Assembly: GCA_022829145.1 (NCBI GenBank)
Contig: CM040758.1
Span: forward strand, 15,026,628 to 15,090,627
Direction of reading: 5' to 3'
Length of the DNA stretch: 64,000 nucleotides
Source of the DNA: Albula goreensis
Lineage: Eukaryota > Chordata > Actinopteri > Albuliformes > Albulidae
The translations under genes and the position numbers were made by a program. Numbering within the stretch: the first letter of the stretch is position 1; every line of letters starts with the position of its first letter. Shown in pieces: positions 37,426 through 50,400 of this stretch. Under the pieces are notes generated by a model, which had not been told where the DNA came from, did no database searches, and worked only from the letters and a program-made list of their open reading frames with translations.

Positions 37426-39795
37426 GTGATACTAATACGTGTCAGTTATGAAGCAAACATATAATTTCTAGTAATTCTGGTCTGGGAATGAGGATTAGGG
37501 TGCCGTAATGATTGAGTCAAATCTCTTGGCTTGATTAGTTTTGAAAACAGTTAGTATTCCCGTTAATCGCATAAGGTGAATCTCAGAGAGAATGTAGCTG
37601 GCTTCGGTGTCTTTCCCACCAATGCTGCAAGACAAGCATTTGCCTTTACTGATAAACATTGCAGGGCTCTGATACGTGGTACAGTGCATGTCTTATTTTC
37701 TGAAAGGAAATCTTTATGTAAATCTAAAACAATCTCTACAAGAAGGTAGACGTTGGCCGCAAAATTGACTATGTTTTGTGTCTTTGCATCAGAGCTTTGT
37801 ATTACAAGCACATCCTGAAACTGCCCTGGAGAATAGTTGGTACCCCCACCCACCACCAACATGTTGAAAATATCCATCTACCCATATGTTGTCAGTGCTT
37901 AGTGCCTCTAGCAAGGACAGAAAGAGCTCTGACCTCTTCCGTGCTAAAAAGAATTCGATTTCTAAACAAAGTAACTGAACTTAAATGAGTGCTGCCATCT
38001 TTCTGACCCTTCAAGAATGCAACAGATGACGGCCTGCATTCAATCTGACCTTCACATGCTTTGACCTTAACGTTACACTGGTCTTTAGCCGTAATTGTGT
38101 AAGTATTGAAGAAGTTTTCAACCCTTTTCAACACATTGCACACCATAATTTAGTGGTAGCTGAAATAAACAAAATTGCATAATTAATTTGAAAAAGTTAA
38201 GGATAAGTGCATTGCAGTTGGACAGGCACTGCAACTTTGGGTGAGATGGATGCATAGCACTTGCAATTTACAAATGACAAATACTATGCTTAAAGCATAT
38301 AACTTGACTCTGTGAATTATGTGGCTAACAGCTCTGAATGTACAAGACTGAATGGGGAAGCTAAACTGTAAAATTGTATTTTATTCTCTTTTGTTTCATT
38401 TAATTTAAATTATTATTAAATATCACAGTTTCATTCTGTTCTATTTTTTTCCTTGTGCTGTCTTAAAATACCACTTACTGCAGTATACCAAAGAGAAATT
38501 TAAGAAGATAGATTGTACTGGAGTTAAAAGAAATTGTTTAGCAGCCACAGAACAGCTCTTTTCCTAATCCTACAAGTGTCAGACACCACAGAAGCTCATA
38601 TAAGAGTCAGAGCACTCTTTCTTCATGCTGAAGTGGTGGTGGGGGGGAGCCTCATTGAGTTGTCAAAGAGATATCATTCCATTATAAACATATCATAAAA
38701 TATGTTCACAGCGCTTACCTCATAAACTGCTTATTTAAGATTCATCCCAGTGCCCTAAATGGTATGCTCAATATATATAGCACTCAAGTGAAGGATATGC
38801 TCCATCAGTCCTTTCATTTCATACACATATTTTACACGGCTGCACCTTTAATAAAATACAATTTCCCTATCACATAAAGATCCAAAAATGCTGGACTGTC
38901 ATGCCACTCTTGGTGTCTCTGATTTTGACACACACACTCTCTCTCTCACACACACACACTCACAAACATGCATGCCAATAGCTCACATCCTTCTGCATTC
39001 AGCACTGAGTATCCTACCTCGAGCAGGTAGAGCAGAGGCGCACAGTCGACTGCTTTGATCGGTTCAGAGCACACTGGCCAAGACATTCCAAAACAGCTGC
39101 TCCACAGCTGCATGAAGCCGCTGGATGTGCCAGTGCCTCACTCTGCAAGACCACTTGGACTGCAGGAGACAGGGGTGAGCGATGGGGCAACCCCAGCTCT
39201 CTTTTATGCAGGGCTTCTATCATATGCTATGGAATGACTCAGTTAACTACACCAGGAAAGCTTGATCTCCCCCCGTTAAAGAATGACCTTACAATGTGCA
39301 GCCATAAATAAAACCCCTTTAAAGAACTGAGTACTTTTCTGTTGGTTCCTCTTTTGGTAAGATGGGTTTTGTTCTGAGCACATAGACATGAGATGTATTC
39401 ATTTGTCCTGTGATAAGATAGTGCATGCATAGTATCTTAAAATGGTAGATGCTAATGAGGTTTGCTGCATAAATAAAAAAGCACTAAAATTACCTGTTTG
39501 TTCCCCATGTTATGTTAACATGGACATTCATATACTACACAACATAATATTCTGTGACCTCTCAATTTTTTCATGAATTCATTTTTTTTGCATTTCATAA
39601 CAGCACAAGTATCAATTTTTCATGATTAAGTATAATAAAATAAAGAAGTAAAAATAAAACTATAAAAGGAGAGAATTATCGACATCTATGTATTTCAATT
39701 TTGCAGGTGGTATCCTCATATCATTATGATAAAGATTTAATATATTTCACTCTATATTTAATTTGCAGATGACTTTGCTTATGTAAGCCAATTTT

Positions 39796-39796
<1 letters not shown>

Positions 39797-39867
<71 letters not shown>

Positions 39868-39869
39868 TC
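39797..39869. repeat. (CTTT)n microsatellite
   Basis: A 73-bp tetranucleotide run, all pyrimidine on the plus strand and continued by pyrimidine-rich sequence to about 39910. Confidence 0.97.
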
Positions 39870-39986
39870 CATCCTTCTCCCCTTCCCTTCTTTCTGTCTC
39901 TCTTTTTATTTCCCGCATTTGAAAGAGGTATAGGACCTATTCTGGCACCTAAAATGGCTAAATGTAGCCATCAAAATAATTCACTG

Positions 39987-40006
39987 TTTGTTTGTTTGTT
40001 TGTTTG
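39987..40006. repeat. (TTTG)5
   Basis: Five perfect tttg units. Confidence 0.9.
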
Positions 40007-40079
40007 AAGTTCTTACATAATGACGACAAAGTTCAAATGTCAAAATAGCATCTCTAAAATTCTACTTCATGGCTTATAG

Positions 40080-40460
40080 AGATGCGGCCATGTATCAAAT
40101 GGGCCCGTTACGTTTTTACCCCAATGACACATTACTGAGGAAGTAAGCCAACCTAAACAGCAATTCAGTCTTTTAAATGTTCGCCTTCTTTAAGGTGGAC
40201 TGCACCACGGACCATAGTTCTGAAAGGTACAGGAAACAATTTAACAAACGGAGGCACTCCCATTTTACTCCCTGTCTCTGGATTACACAGAGATTATGAA
40301 CAAAGACATCGAGTGGCACCGAAGACCAACCGGCACATCACATCAGATACCTAAACAGAAGCGCTTTGTCAGACGCCCAAAATCAGCGAGGGACTTTGAA
40401 AGTTGTTTTACCAAAACTTTTCTAACTATAGCAACCTCTTAGACAAACGCAGCTATACTA
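40080..40460. promoter_or_regulatory. Candidate conserved non-coding block
   Basis: A complex segment (catcgagtggcaccgaagac, accggcacatcacatcagat) in AT-rich flanks, with no protein resemblance. Inferred from composition. Confidence 0.28.
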
Positions 40461-41648
40461 TAGACTAAAGACTTCTTGAAAAATACGCTCTGGATAATTT
40501 GAAATCATTTTCCCGATTTCCTGCAACAGGCAAAAGGTGAAATGTTTCCCCCCATGCAAGTTCCGTAAGTCTGTTCCATATGCGTGAGGGTGTTCTCTGA
40601 GATAATACGGCTAAACAGACGTTAGGTACGTGTAGGCCTAGCCATAATCTCACATTTTTAAAAAATAATCTGCTATTGATGATGTTTCAGACATTTTCCA
40701 GTGAAAAGTCATGAGGCAAACAAAACAAAAAAATTACATGTATGATTACAATTGCTCCTATTTTCATTGTGGTTTGATGCAGTGGTGACACTCTTTGACA
40801 TCCACCGCTACGTTTTTAGAACTTCAAACGGATCACAGACATTTTTAGAAAAAATCCAATATTCACTGACAATAAATGCTAATATTCTTAAACTGGATCA
40901 TAACCACGGACCAACTGAAACTATCATTGTCAAAACCATTCTAAAAGGGCTGGGATAGGAGAACAGTTACATTCCACATCATCTCCAACTTTTTGGTCTG
41001 CTTGACATTCAGATATGACGACGTATCGCGTGAGAGAGACACCAATAAAAGCATAAACGTGCGGTTAAAACAGTCGGAATAAACCATTAAAATGTTTCTT
41101 TACCAAATAATGAAAAGGAGATGCATGCGGTGCAATTTTCTCATTTTCAACAGTGATGTCATGGATAGTACTGCAAAAATATCTGTTGTGTTTCTGATTA
41201 TGATAATGAAAGCAGGATGATAACATTAAGAAAGTGATGGTCAGCTCACCACAGCTGCCATAGCAAGAAAACATGTGGAGTCACCTTAATGTAAACCAAG
41301 AGATATCTGATCACGTTAAGGAAAAAAAGCGTGTAGCCTACTTTGGTTAGTGCATAAAAAAATATCTTAAATGACAGGATTCAGACTGGATTTTAGATAG
41401 AGTAATATCATGTTGTCATGTTAAAGTTAGATCACAGTTTACATGATTAAATGCATGTGAATGTGGAATATATAACGCCTGACAACATTTTCAATTCTCT
41501 GTTACAGTGTTTAGTATACTTTTCAATATGAAAGCATTCCCATTGTATTACTGTGCGAAGCGCAATAAACACAAGCTTAATATGAATTTACTATATAAGC
41601 CTATAGTTGTTCATGATGTTGTTGTTGATATTGTGCTTACTCAACATG

Positions 41649-41679
<31 letters not shown>

Positions 41680-44600
41680 TTATTATTATTACCATCAGTG
41701 CTGCTGTTTATATTAGAATTACATATTTTTATATTTTGAAAACGCAGCAATGCGTCAGTTGTTATTGTGTTAGTTTTTGACATTCTTATTCAGCTTGAAA
41801 TTTGTCATTTAAAAAGCTTTTCTAAGCAAATTAAGCTTTAAGAACATATTATATTTACACAATATGTTTACTTTAATATTTTTCATAAATACGTAGCTTC
41901 TTTTTTCTTAAATATGTGTATTTTGAGTGCAAATAAACTTGTAAGCAAACATTTTTAAATTCCGATTTGGTGTATTCATCCGCATTTCTTGGGCCATATT
42001 TCCTTTGAAATCTTACAAATTCTAATTATAATAATTTTTATTATGTTAAAGGTGACGATGATTTTGCTGCTGCGGCTGCTGATGATGATAGCAACTATAA
42101 AGTCGGGAAATATTCTGGTGGAATCCCCTAGTGGACATGTCCCTGACTTTGAAAGATCACGTGAATCAGACTGTCAAAAAACATGAGGATATTTTCATTG
42201 ACATGTACCTGGCACCGATTTCTTGGTTTGTTTTTATCTTGAATAGGCATTACAGGCGACAGAGAGGCGTCCCACTCCAACAAGTTGTTGTGTTGACAAA
42301 CTGCAGTGATGCCGAGACCGAGGACCTGTGCTGAAGCTCATCAATCATGCTAAATTAAACCCAACCTCCGTGTCAGCCGCACTAAACGGCATAATATACC
42401 TGTATAAACAATATCCATCTACTGAAGGAACTGACAGTTTTTTCTCAGAACAAGGAAAAATAAAACAAAACAAAAATATGTATAATAATTTCATGGATTG
42501 TACAGACGCACACCTGAGTGGAATAGACAACAGTTTTAGAATGGAAATTAGGTGAAATAACATTAGTTAAAGCTATTGTTCCAATGGCATGAACGTGTGA
42601 AAACGTGAACCAAGCATCAGTAAACACATTAGATATTAGCAGTACACACGGCCCTACTTTCAATATTCTATATTCCTGCAATTAATGATATTTCCTTTAA
42701 TACGCCCATATTTCTCTCTCTCAAGATGTTGTTGGTCAGTGTTGGTCATATAGCTTTATGTTTTGATATAATTCAACGAAACACACACATTCAATACACT
42801 CTTTCATCAAAATTGTACATATTAGAGAATTGTTAAGTATTGGAGTAATGTGAAGTATTCATTTCTATATTGGCCAGAAACATTTTTAGAACCAGATTAA
42901 GTAAGATTTACCGTGCAATATAGACAATAATAAACAGAAGCAAACGCGTAAAGTGTAAAGATTGCCAGTCCGTGTTTCAGTTGATGTGATTTTGTTGATT
43001 TTGAATAGGGAAATTTTGAAAACTTACAATGATAATCTAACTCGGGATGCATTAATGGAAACATTTTTTTTAATTTTTGTTTTGTTTATTTTGGATAAAA
43101 TAGACAACTGGAAATTCTGTTAAGCAATAAAAGCCAAAGATGCTGTAATAATTGGCCTGTAAACGATTTGATATTCGTTAGTGTCATTTTGGCAGTTAAG
43201 ATGTTTAAATTTTGTATTAATGTACTCATTATGTGTGATACCACTTGTAACCGAGAGCGATATCTCCATATTTATGTCATAGTTATAAATGTATGAGAGC
43301 GATTTAAAATGTATCTTTGGTTGTTAATAGATCAAAAGATTGTTTTCTTTGATCTATTAGCAAGACACCGAGTGTCAATAGAAAGTTCAAGGCATTAATA
43401 TTAAGATACGCTTTGTACTGTACATGAATCAAAAGCATCTCACGAGATTAATCACAATATTTTTGATACTTTAAAGCTCCTTGCTGAACCAATAATCAAT
43501 TATTTACAGTACAGATATCGGTAGGTTTTGAAGAGTTTTGAACGGTTATCTTTCTTAAGAGTCGTTGAACGCTTGTCGTTGAGGCTTGGTAGTTGTTAGA
43601 TTAGCAGTCGAGTTTTGTAATCCACATCCAAATCTTGAGCCATATGGGCTGAATGTATTTTATATTTCTCACAACAACAGAGCTGCAGGTGATTTTTTGT
43701 TTCGGAGAACCTGATGGAAAGAGGTCGTGATGGTAAGCAAACAATATACTAACTTTAAAGCGTCTAGTCCAAAAATGTTCGAGGATTGCTATATTTACGC
43801 TTTGGGCAGTCTGGTGAGAACACATATATTAGGCTGTTTGTGGTAATGTAACTTCCCGAGAGTTGAGATAATTTTTTTTTTTCATCTGTAAAGATATTTG
43901 CGTTTATTCTTAATAAGAGGATAATTTATTTAAAAATGTAATATAAAGTGATACAGTTTGCAGTGTCAAAAAATGTTCAAAATTCTATGCCAAAATCTCA
44001 TATGATTGTAAATGCATTTCATTCAGAATAAAGGTTTTGAATTTTGAAATATATACTCTACACCCTCCGGTTTTGAATTACATATGTTTCTGCATATTTG
44101 CCCTTTTCACAGGGAGTCAGTAGGTAGTGATGTGAAATATGGTGAGTGCCATCACATGCATAGAAAATCCCTGCTGCAGGTTCCCTGTCACTGGATGTCA
44201 CATCATGGAGGATCAAGCTACAGGGCACAGCATTCCCCTCTGCAGGAGTCTCTTTATAGGAGTGCCTGCTTTCTCCATACGTAAAGCTCTTATAGTGTCC
44301 TCAGGACCTTTTATCTAATGGCCGTCTGCTCGGGAACATGCATCCATTTAACTAATAGCACTTAAAATGGCATGCTGCGCCAGGGGTCAGATGTCATGTT
44401 GTGTCTGGGGGCAAGGCTTTGGAATATCCATCTCACAGCAGATACAAATAGTGCTCTCAGGTCTATGACACTTACCATCGTCTCACATGCAAGACGAGTG
44501 CAGAAAAAAAAAACCATAGGATGAATACATGCTAGCATTCCCCACAGTGCAGTGAATACACTGAACTCCACCACTGTAGCTTAAATCTATTCCTTCATTT

Positions 44601-45480
44601 CTCAACAGATCATGGGTCTTTGACATGAGTCTTTCAATGTTCTTTCATGAAGTGGACAATCAGGAGCATATCTTTGGTTTTAATTAACCATGATAGAGGC
44701 TCTTTATTGTACTAATATACTCAGTTAGGAATAGAATTAACACTGCACATTGTGGTGTAATTTGCACAGTGCAAAAATTCAAACAAACCCAAATGAAACA
44801 TTACTTGGGCTGGACACAATGGCAGGAAATCCTATAACACTGTCATCCACCGTCAGGCATAAGGAGTAGCTCATCACCTTGCACCACATTGTACACCTCA
44901 GAGAACAGGTCCTTTACCTGACTCGGGGGAATGCTATAGGATCCAGGGCAATCTAAAAAAAATCTACAGCAAGAAACCCAGATGTAAAACTCCCACATTA
45001 CTGTGTATAAATTACTCCATTCATAATCAGGAATCCACGTTCTGATGGTCTAGATTCTTGGAGTAGATTCTCAAATTTAGCTTATTTCCCTCAAAGACAC
45101 ATTAGCCTATAAACTAGTAAAAGCAGGGTCTGGATTTCAGAAATACATTTCCAAACATACTAGGGGGCAGACTTTATGTGCTCACTAAAAATTGAAGTGA
45201 AATCCAGATTCTGGCAGATTTCCAGGGTCCACTTATTGGTCCTTTGTGAATTTAATCCAGCGTGCAAGTGTAAATGAGTGGGGGATGAGCCTAAAAACAC
45301 GGTGAAATTGAACGAGTTCAACTGCAATAACACTGAACAACGGATCTCGAACGCACATGGTGACAGGCAGCTCACTACTGTAGCCCTTTATTCAGCCGTG
45401 AACCCGGTCCTCAACATTCAAACAACTTATACATTTATGAAAGAAACAAAGAGAAAAACAGAGGACAAAGCACATGAGGG
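40461..45480. other. Intergenic, AT-rich, with an ATT repeat
   Basis: The (ATT)n run is at 41651-41690. The patch 42050-42360 is more complex and has a short plus frame opening with a hydrophobic stretch (MILLLRLLMMIATIKSG). No known family and no splice evidence. Nothing else gene-like was seen. Confidence 0.5.
41651..41690. repeat. (ATT)n microsatellite
   Basis: A 40-bp trinucleotide run with one extra T. Confidence 0.93.
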
Positions 45481-47258
45481 ATTTTGTCTTATGGTTTTAT
45501 TTTTTATTTTTTACAATCTAGATGCGTTTTATTCCAGTGTCTTAATTCAGAAACCAACCATTCACATTATACTTTTTTGCTAGTTTAAATTAAATCCATT
45601 AGACAAAAGGTTGCTTAAATGTGTTCTCTATATTGTATTGTCAGGAATCCAAATGATCCTATGAAAAAAGGTTTAAAAACTGAATCAAATCCAATGTATG
45701 GTTGAGTGATTTATATTGTTTTTCCCATTCGTTTTTAAGTATGATGATAATAATCACAATTAAATTTATAATGGTGGTTAAGAATTCAAAAATATAGGAA
45801 AAAAAACATTTGTATGCATTTGAGTGCTTGAATAATTGTATTCTGGTTACATTATAGAAGTGCAAAAAGAAACAATTCACTCAATTTATAGAGAAAACAT
45901 TTTTTGATAAAATACTCCAAAATAAAATTATACCTTTATAAATCTCTGTACTTAAATATATACACAATGTGCAAATAAAACAGGGTATAATTAATTAATT
46001 ATCTGCAAGCCAATGTTATCCTATTCAGCTTTACCTGTCAGTTTTGTCATTTAGCTATTGGAATAATGGCACTATACTGTGCACCATATCAGAACATGGA
46101 TCCACGAATGCTGACGAAGAGTCCTTCAGAATTGCAACAGCTAACTAACATGGAAGAAACTTATACTTTTTATTGTGTGCCTCGGTGAAATTGCAAATGT
46201 TAGGTGAAACACACTGATCATGATATTTTTAACTAAAAGGTAGACAAAGCTGTTATAAAACTGGGGATATTTTCATGACTTTGTTAGCACAGAGTGGTCG
46301 GCTGTTTGGGGCTTACAGAATAAAGCCTCTATATAAGTGCACTGTGGGACAGAGAGAGGGAGACGGGGGGATGGAGATAGAGAGGAAGAGAAGGTGAAGA
46401 CGGAGACAGAAGGGGGGGAAGAAATTTGACAAAGAGAGAGAGAGAGACATAAGGATTGTCATCAAGTCAAAGCAGAACATCATAGATTTGAAAACATTTC
46501 TTCAAAGACGCTAAGGTCATTTGTCCATCATTTCAAGGTAATATAAAATTCACATGTTCAAAACACAAAAAAACCACCTGTTCTGCAAAGGATGATGGGG
46601 GAAAACACATTCAGTATTTGCCTGTGGATATACGGTTAACTCCTTCTCACTTTAACAGGATAGTGAGTTCTTCATTCAGGATTGGGAAAACAAAAGGTAA
46701 ACAAAACACGTCTTCATTAGCCAACTAAACTTTGCTTTTTACAAAGCATCGGTTGTTTTAAATATACTTCTCCATCATAAAAATTAATGAAACCAATATC
46801 AAACCATAAAGATTTGTGAAGTCTAACAGAATACCCATGAACTCAAAAGATTGTAGTGTTACTGAGAGAAAAGTATACATGAACCATATATGATAATATT
46901 GGTTGCTGTAATATTCTTTTCTATCTGCTTACATAGCATATGTCGGGGTACTGGTTTTAATATAGCTACAGTTTTGCGTAATAAATGCAAGGGATTGCCG
47001 TTAGTTGCCTTGTACACTAGCTCTGTGGATATGGACTGTGTTACTTGAATCCGACCTGATGCTCTGATGTCTTGCCCATGAGTAATATTCCACAGTTATG
47101 CCATGTGCCCCATGAGTCATGGCAACATGATCGCTTAAGTAGCATTGGTCAAAATGACAGGTAATGTTCCAATCCCTTGCCCATATGCAGAATGGTTCAG
47201 TCGCTGATGTTAATTGGTTATTTGAGCACACACGGATTGGGCCCCCTTCCCCACCCTG
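45480..47258 (-). other. Region holding the FBXO8 3' UTR and downstream sequence
   Basis: This AT-rich sequence lies immediately downstream of the FBXO8 stop codon. The 3' UTR must begin here, but I cannot place its end. ATTAAA- and AATAAA-like hexamers on the minus strand (complements near 46.95, 46.17 and 45.5 kb) are all candidates. The stretch also contains a purine-rich run at 46345-46455 and a plus-strand TATA-like motif at 46330-46337. No coding exon was recognised. Confidence 0.4.
46345..46455 (+). repeat. Purine-rich (GA) tract
   Basis: About 110 bp in which the plus strand is mostly A and G, including gagagagagagaga at the right end. It could form triplex DNA. Confidence 0.75.
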
Positions 47259-47446
47259 TTAGGCTGCCACGTGACCAATAAGATAAATGTTGTCATAGAG
47301 GTGACCCACGAAGTCCTCGCTGATGTTCTGAGCGGCGCGACGGGTGTTCCGGATGAACTCCCTCTTGGACATTTTGTTTTTCACATGTGGGCTGGACAGA
47401 TCGATGGACAGCAGAATGAGGGAGTAGCACAACAGGTACACAGCAT
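47259..47446 (-). CDS. fbxo8: FBXO8 last coding exon (C-terminus)
   Basis: The acceptor is ttccccag|ATGCTG. The exon encodes residues 256-317 (LLCYSLILLSIDL, SKREFIRNTRRAAQN, LYDNIYLIGHVAA) and ends with TAA at 47261-47259. It carries the hydrophobic helix that matches the 'FAIIMLNTSLHNP' part of Sec7 domains. Confidence 0.96.
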
Positions 47447-50400
47447 CTGGGGAAAGTGCACACAGAGAAGCAAATTGGTTAGCACAATACACCAATAATA
47501 CTACACAGACTGACCTTGACCCTAATCAATGAGCTTGTTTTTAGGCAATATGTTTCGACATTTTTGTGCTTGAATCATCAATTATGTGGTACATCAGGTA
47601 TTGTAAAATTTATGTAATATTTTGTGGGTGCATACCATTACTGATATAACAAATGCTACACTTACTTGGACTAGTTATTAACTGCTATGCCTTGGGGTTG
47701 ACTGTAGGCCTGCGAGAATTAAGGTCAAACCCCCTTGTGGGAAAATGATCAAGTGTGTACCACTAGTGCAAGGTGGGAAGACATACACTGCGTGAAGAGC
47801 GGGGCTTCGTAGCGTCCGTTTTATCACAAGTTTACAATAAATCATCCGCATTTTCCTCCAAGATGACTGCTACAGCCAGGCCATGCCAGATGTTATTACA
47901 ATAAACCACTTTGATTGGTTGGAGCACCGCTCTCCTCTGCTAACACTTTAAGCCTCCGAGATTACTGTAGCTTTAGAGGCCAATGACAGTTGTTAGTACA
48001 TGGATTTCTCACACATTTTATTCGGAGCAATAAGAACAGCTCTCAGTGCCTATGCTTAAGTTCTGTGGGAAGATTCTAGTTAACCGTTCAAGTTGAACCG
48101 AATCATCAAAATCCAAACCCAGCATTTTCCAGTTTAAGCGAAACCCACATGAATAGTTTGAAAACAAAGCTCACAAATGGCAAGTTCTTAAACGGAGACC
48201 ATGCTGGAAGACAAGGGAAAGTAAAGTTCTGCATTCAGACTAACTGAGGCTTTTGCAAAGATGAGCCATAAGGATATCTTTTAGAACTTATTTGCTTGGC
48301 AGACACCATTATACAATTTAAATAATATCCATGTACAAAACTGCTTCTTTTCTGAGGGAATTCAGGTAAAGATTTTAACTCATGGGAATAAAAGCTAACT
48401 ATTTAGGAACAGTTAACTTCTGGAAGCTTAATAGGAAGCTTCTGGTCCAGTTCTGGGACCAATTCATGGTAATTGTGCAACATAAGCGTGGCCTGCTGCA
48501 TTTGTTCTAAAGATATCTCTGCACTGCACGCACAAATAATTAAAATAGTGCTGGTGTATTTCCCTACTCTTGGCATGCAGACAAAAGGGACAGAGTTGCT
48601 AAAACTTTATAGTATGCCTTTTACAGGTGTGCCATAGACCTATACTCCATCTCATATCCCAGCATCCCCTGCTCTTTCCCAGACTGTGGGAAACAGTGGG
48701 CATGTCCTCTGTTGTCATGGTTTCCTGCCACTCTCTCGTACCAGGCCTATGTAGGGCACCAGGTCGAGGTTGTGGGTGGAGAAATATTGGGGGAATAATG
48801 TTATCATGGTGATAGCGTCACACACCTGGACTGAGGCCCATCTCCCTGACTAGGGCGGGGTTGCAGGCACAGAAGCGGTGTGAGAACTTGGTGATGAGGG
48901 TCTCCAGATACTCTCCGCGCTCCTCTGGGGCATGGATGTGCCTGAAGAAATCCCGCAGGGCGTTGGGCAGGAATTGGTTGCTGAAGTTGTGGAGTGTGAC
49001 CAGCTCATCCAGAACGTCCCTCCTGCACAGAGACATAATCCACATCCCACAGGTTGGAATAATGCTACTAATTAGGGCTAACACCAACAAATACATAAAT
49101 CAACTTCTCAAAAATGAATCACTGAATCACAAGGCATCCTGGACGTTGTTCATAAAACGACCTTTTATTTCATGGTCTTTTACTTAAGTGGGGAAGGCAG
49201 CCTTATAGACACCCCTGTCACTCAAGAAATTAAAAAGGTTTAGTTTGTAATGGGGATGAAAATCTACAATAATTACTGCCTGGAAGTGATTTTCTAACAA
49301 AATTCATAGCAGGTGACTTTAAACTGTCAGTGGCTTCCTTGTCCATGACAAAGCTGACTGAAAAGAATTTACGGTTTTTACAAGTTGTATGATGTGCACA
49401 TCATTCATACAATCAGTTGACAAATTTTCAGTCACCTTCAAGTACTTGGCTATTGGTGTGTGCTGACTTTGCCTTCCGCTGATGCTATTGTGTGGCTGCA
49501 GTGTAGAAAAGCAACTAGACTGTCGTCATGTGACCTGTAGAAGTCACATGCCTATGGTTCTCCTTCTGGAGCTGGGAGGATGGCTGCTGTGGTGAGTCAA
49601 CTAATTTGCCAAAAAGGGGGAAAACAAACAGGGAAAAAAGAAAGTGAAGAAAGTGGTACCCTGAATATCCCAACAGTATACCTTTCATCAAGGTAAATCC
49701 TCAGCATCTTCCAGTTCAGTGTTCTGGTGTAAAATATGAACTTTGCCACTTCCTTTGGGTGGTCAGCCAGGATGCCTTTGGACATGAAGTAGCCAATACC
49801 CTAGGGAAGACAGCCACCCATAAGAAAGGACAGCCATTGAGAATGAGAGCAGCTATTATCAACCACACAACCTGCAGCTACCTTACTGGCTGGATGACAG
49901 TTAAAATATACTTATGATACACAATTAATCAAATGGTAAAATGTAAATTTAGGTTCAGGGATGTGTAGAAGATGATGCAGAGATGTATAGGGACCTGTGC
50001 TTTTAAAAATGATTTTGCAAGCTCAAATCCCAAGTAGGGGCCCTGCTGTGCCAGCTTTGGTTTAGAAAAGATTTAGCAATATAAATGAAAAATGTAACAC
50101 TCAATAAAAAATATACAATGCAAATATAAATGAGAAATGTGCTAGCATTAATGACAAAACAGTTGGTATGCATATAAAAATATGCACCATTCATAATACC
50201 TTAGTAATGGCATATTTAAACCATGACATGCAAGATTTCTGTGAACCAGAGTCTCTGTATTTAAATTTGGAAGCAAAGAGAAGGTATAGATGCCTACTAT
50301 TTACCTCCTGTGGGTTAGCGTTAAAAGTCAGACTTCCTTCATCGAGCTGCATGTAGAGCTTCCTATAGGAGAATCCAGGGGGAAGTCTCCTATTGTATAT

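Larger units (their letters stand above)
37426..40080. other. Intergenic with CTTT and TTTG repeats
   Basis: No gene recognised. A CA/CT-rich patch lies at 38928-38966 and the tetranucleotide runs at 39797-39869 and 39987-40006. 39010-39240 is open on both strands but has no protein resemblance. Confidence 0.5.

Noticed and set aside
1-47258. HAND2 coding exons
   Set aside because: Searched for because of synteny; no bHLH motif or alanine-rich start was found in any listed frame. HAND2 is expected outside the window.
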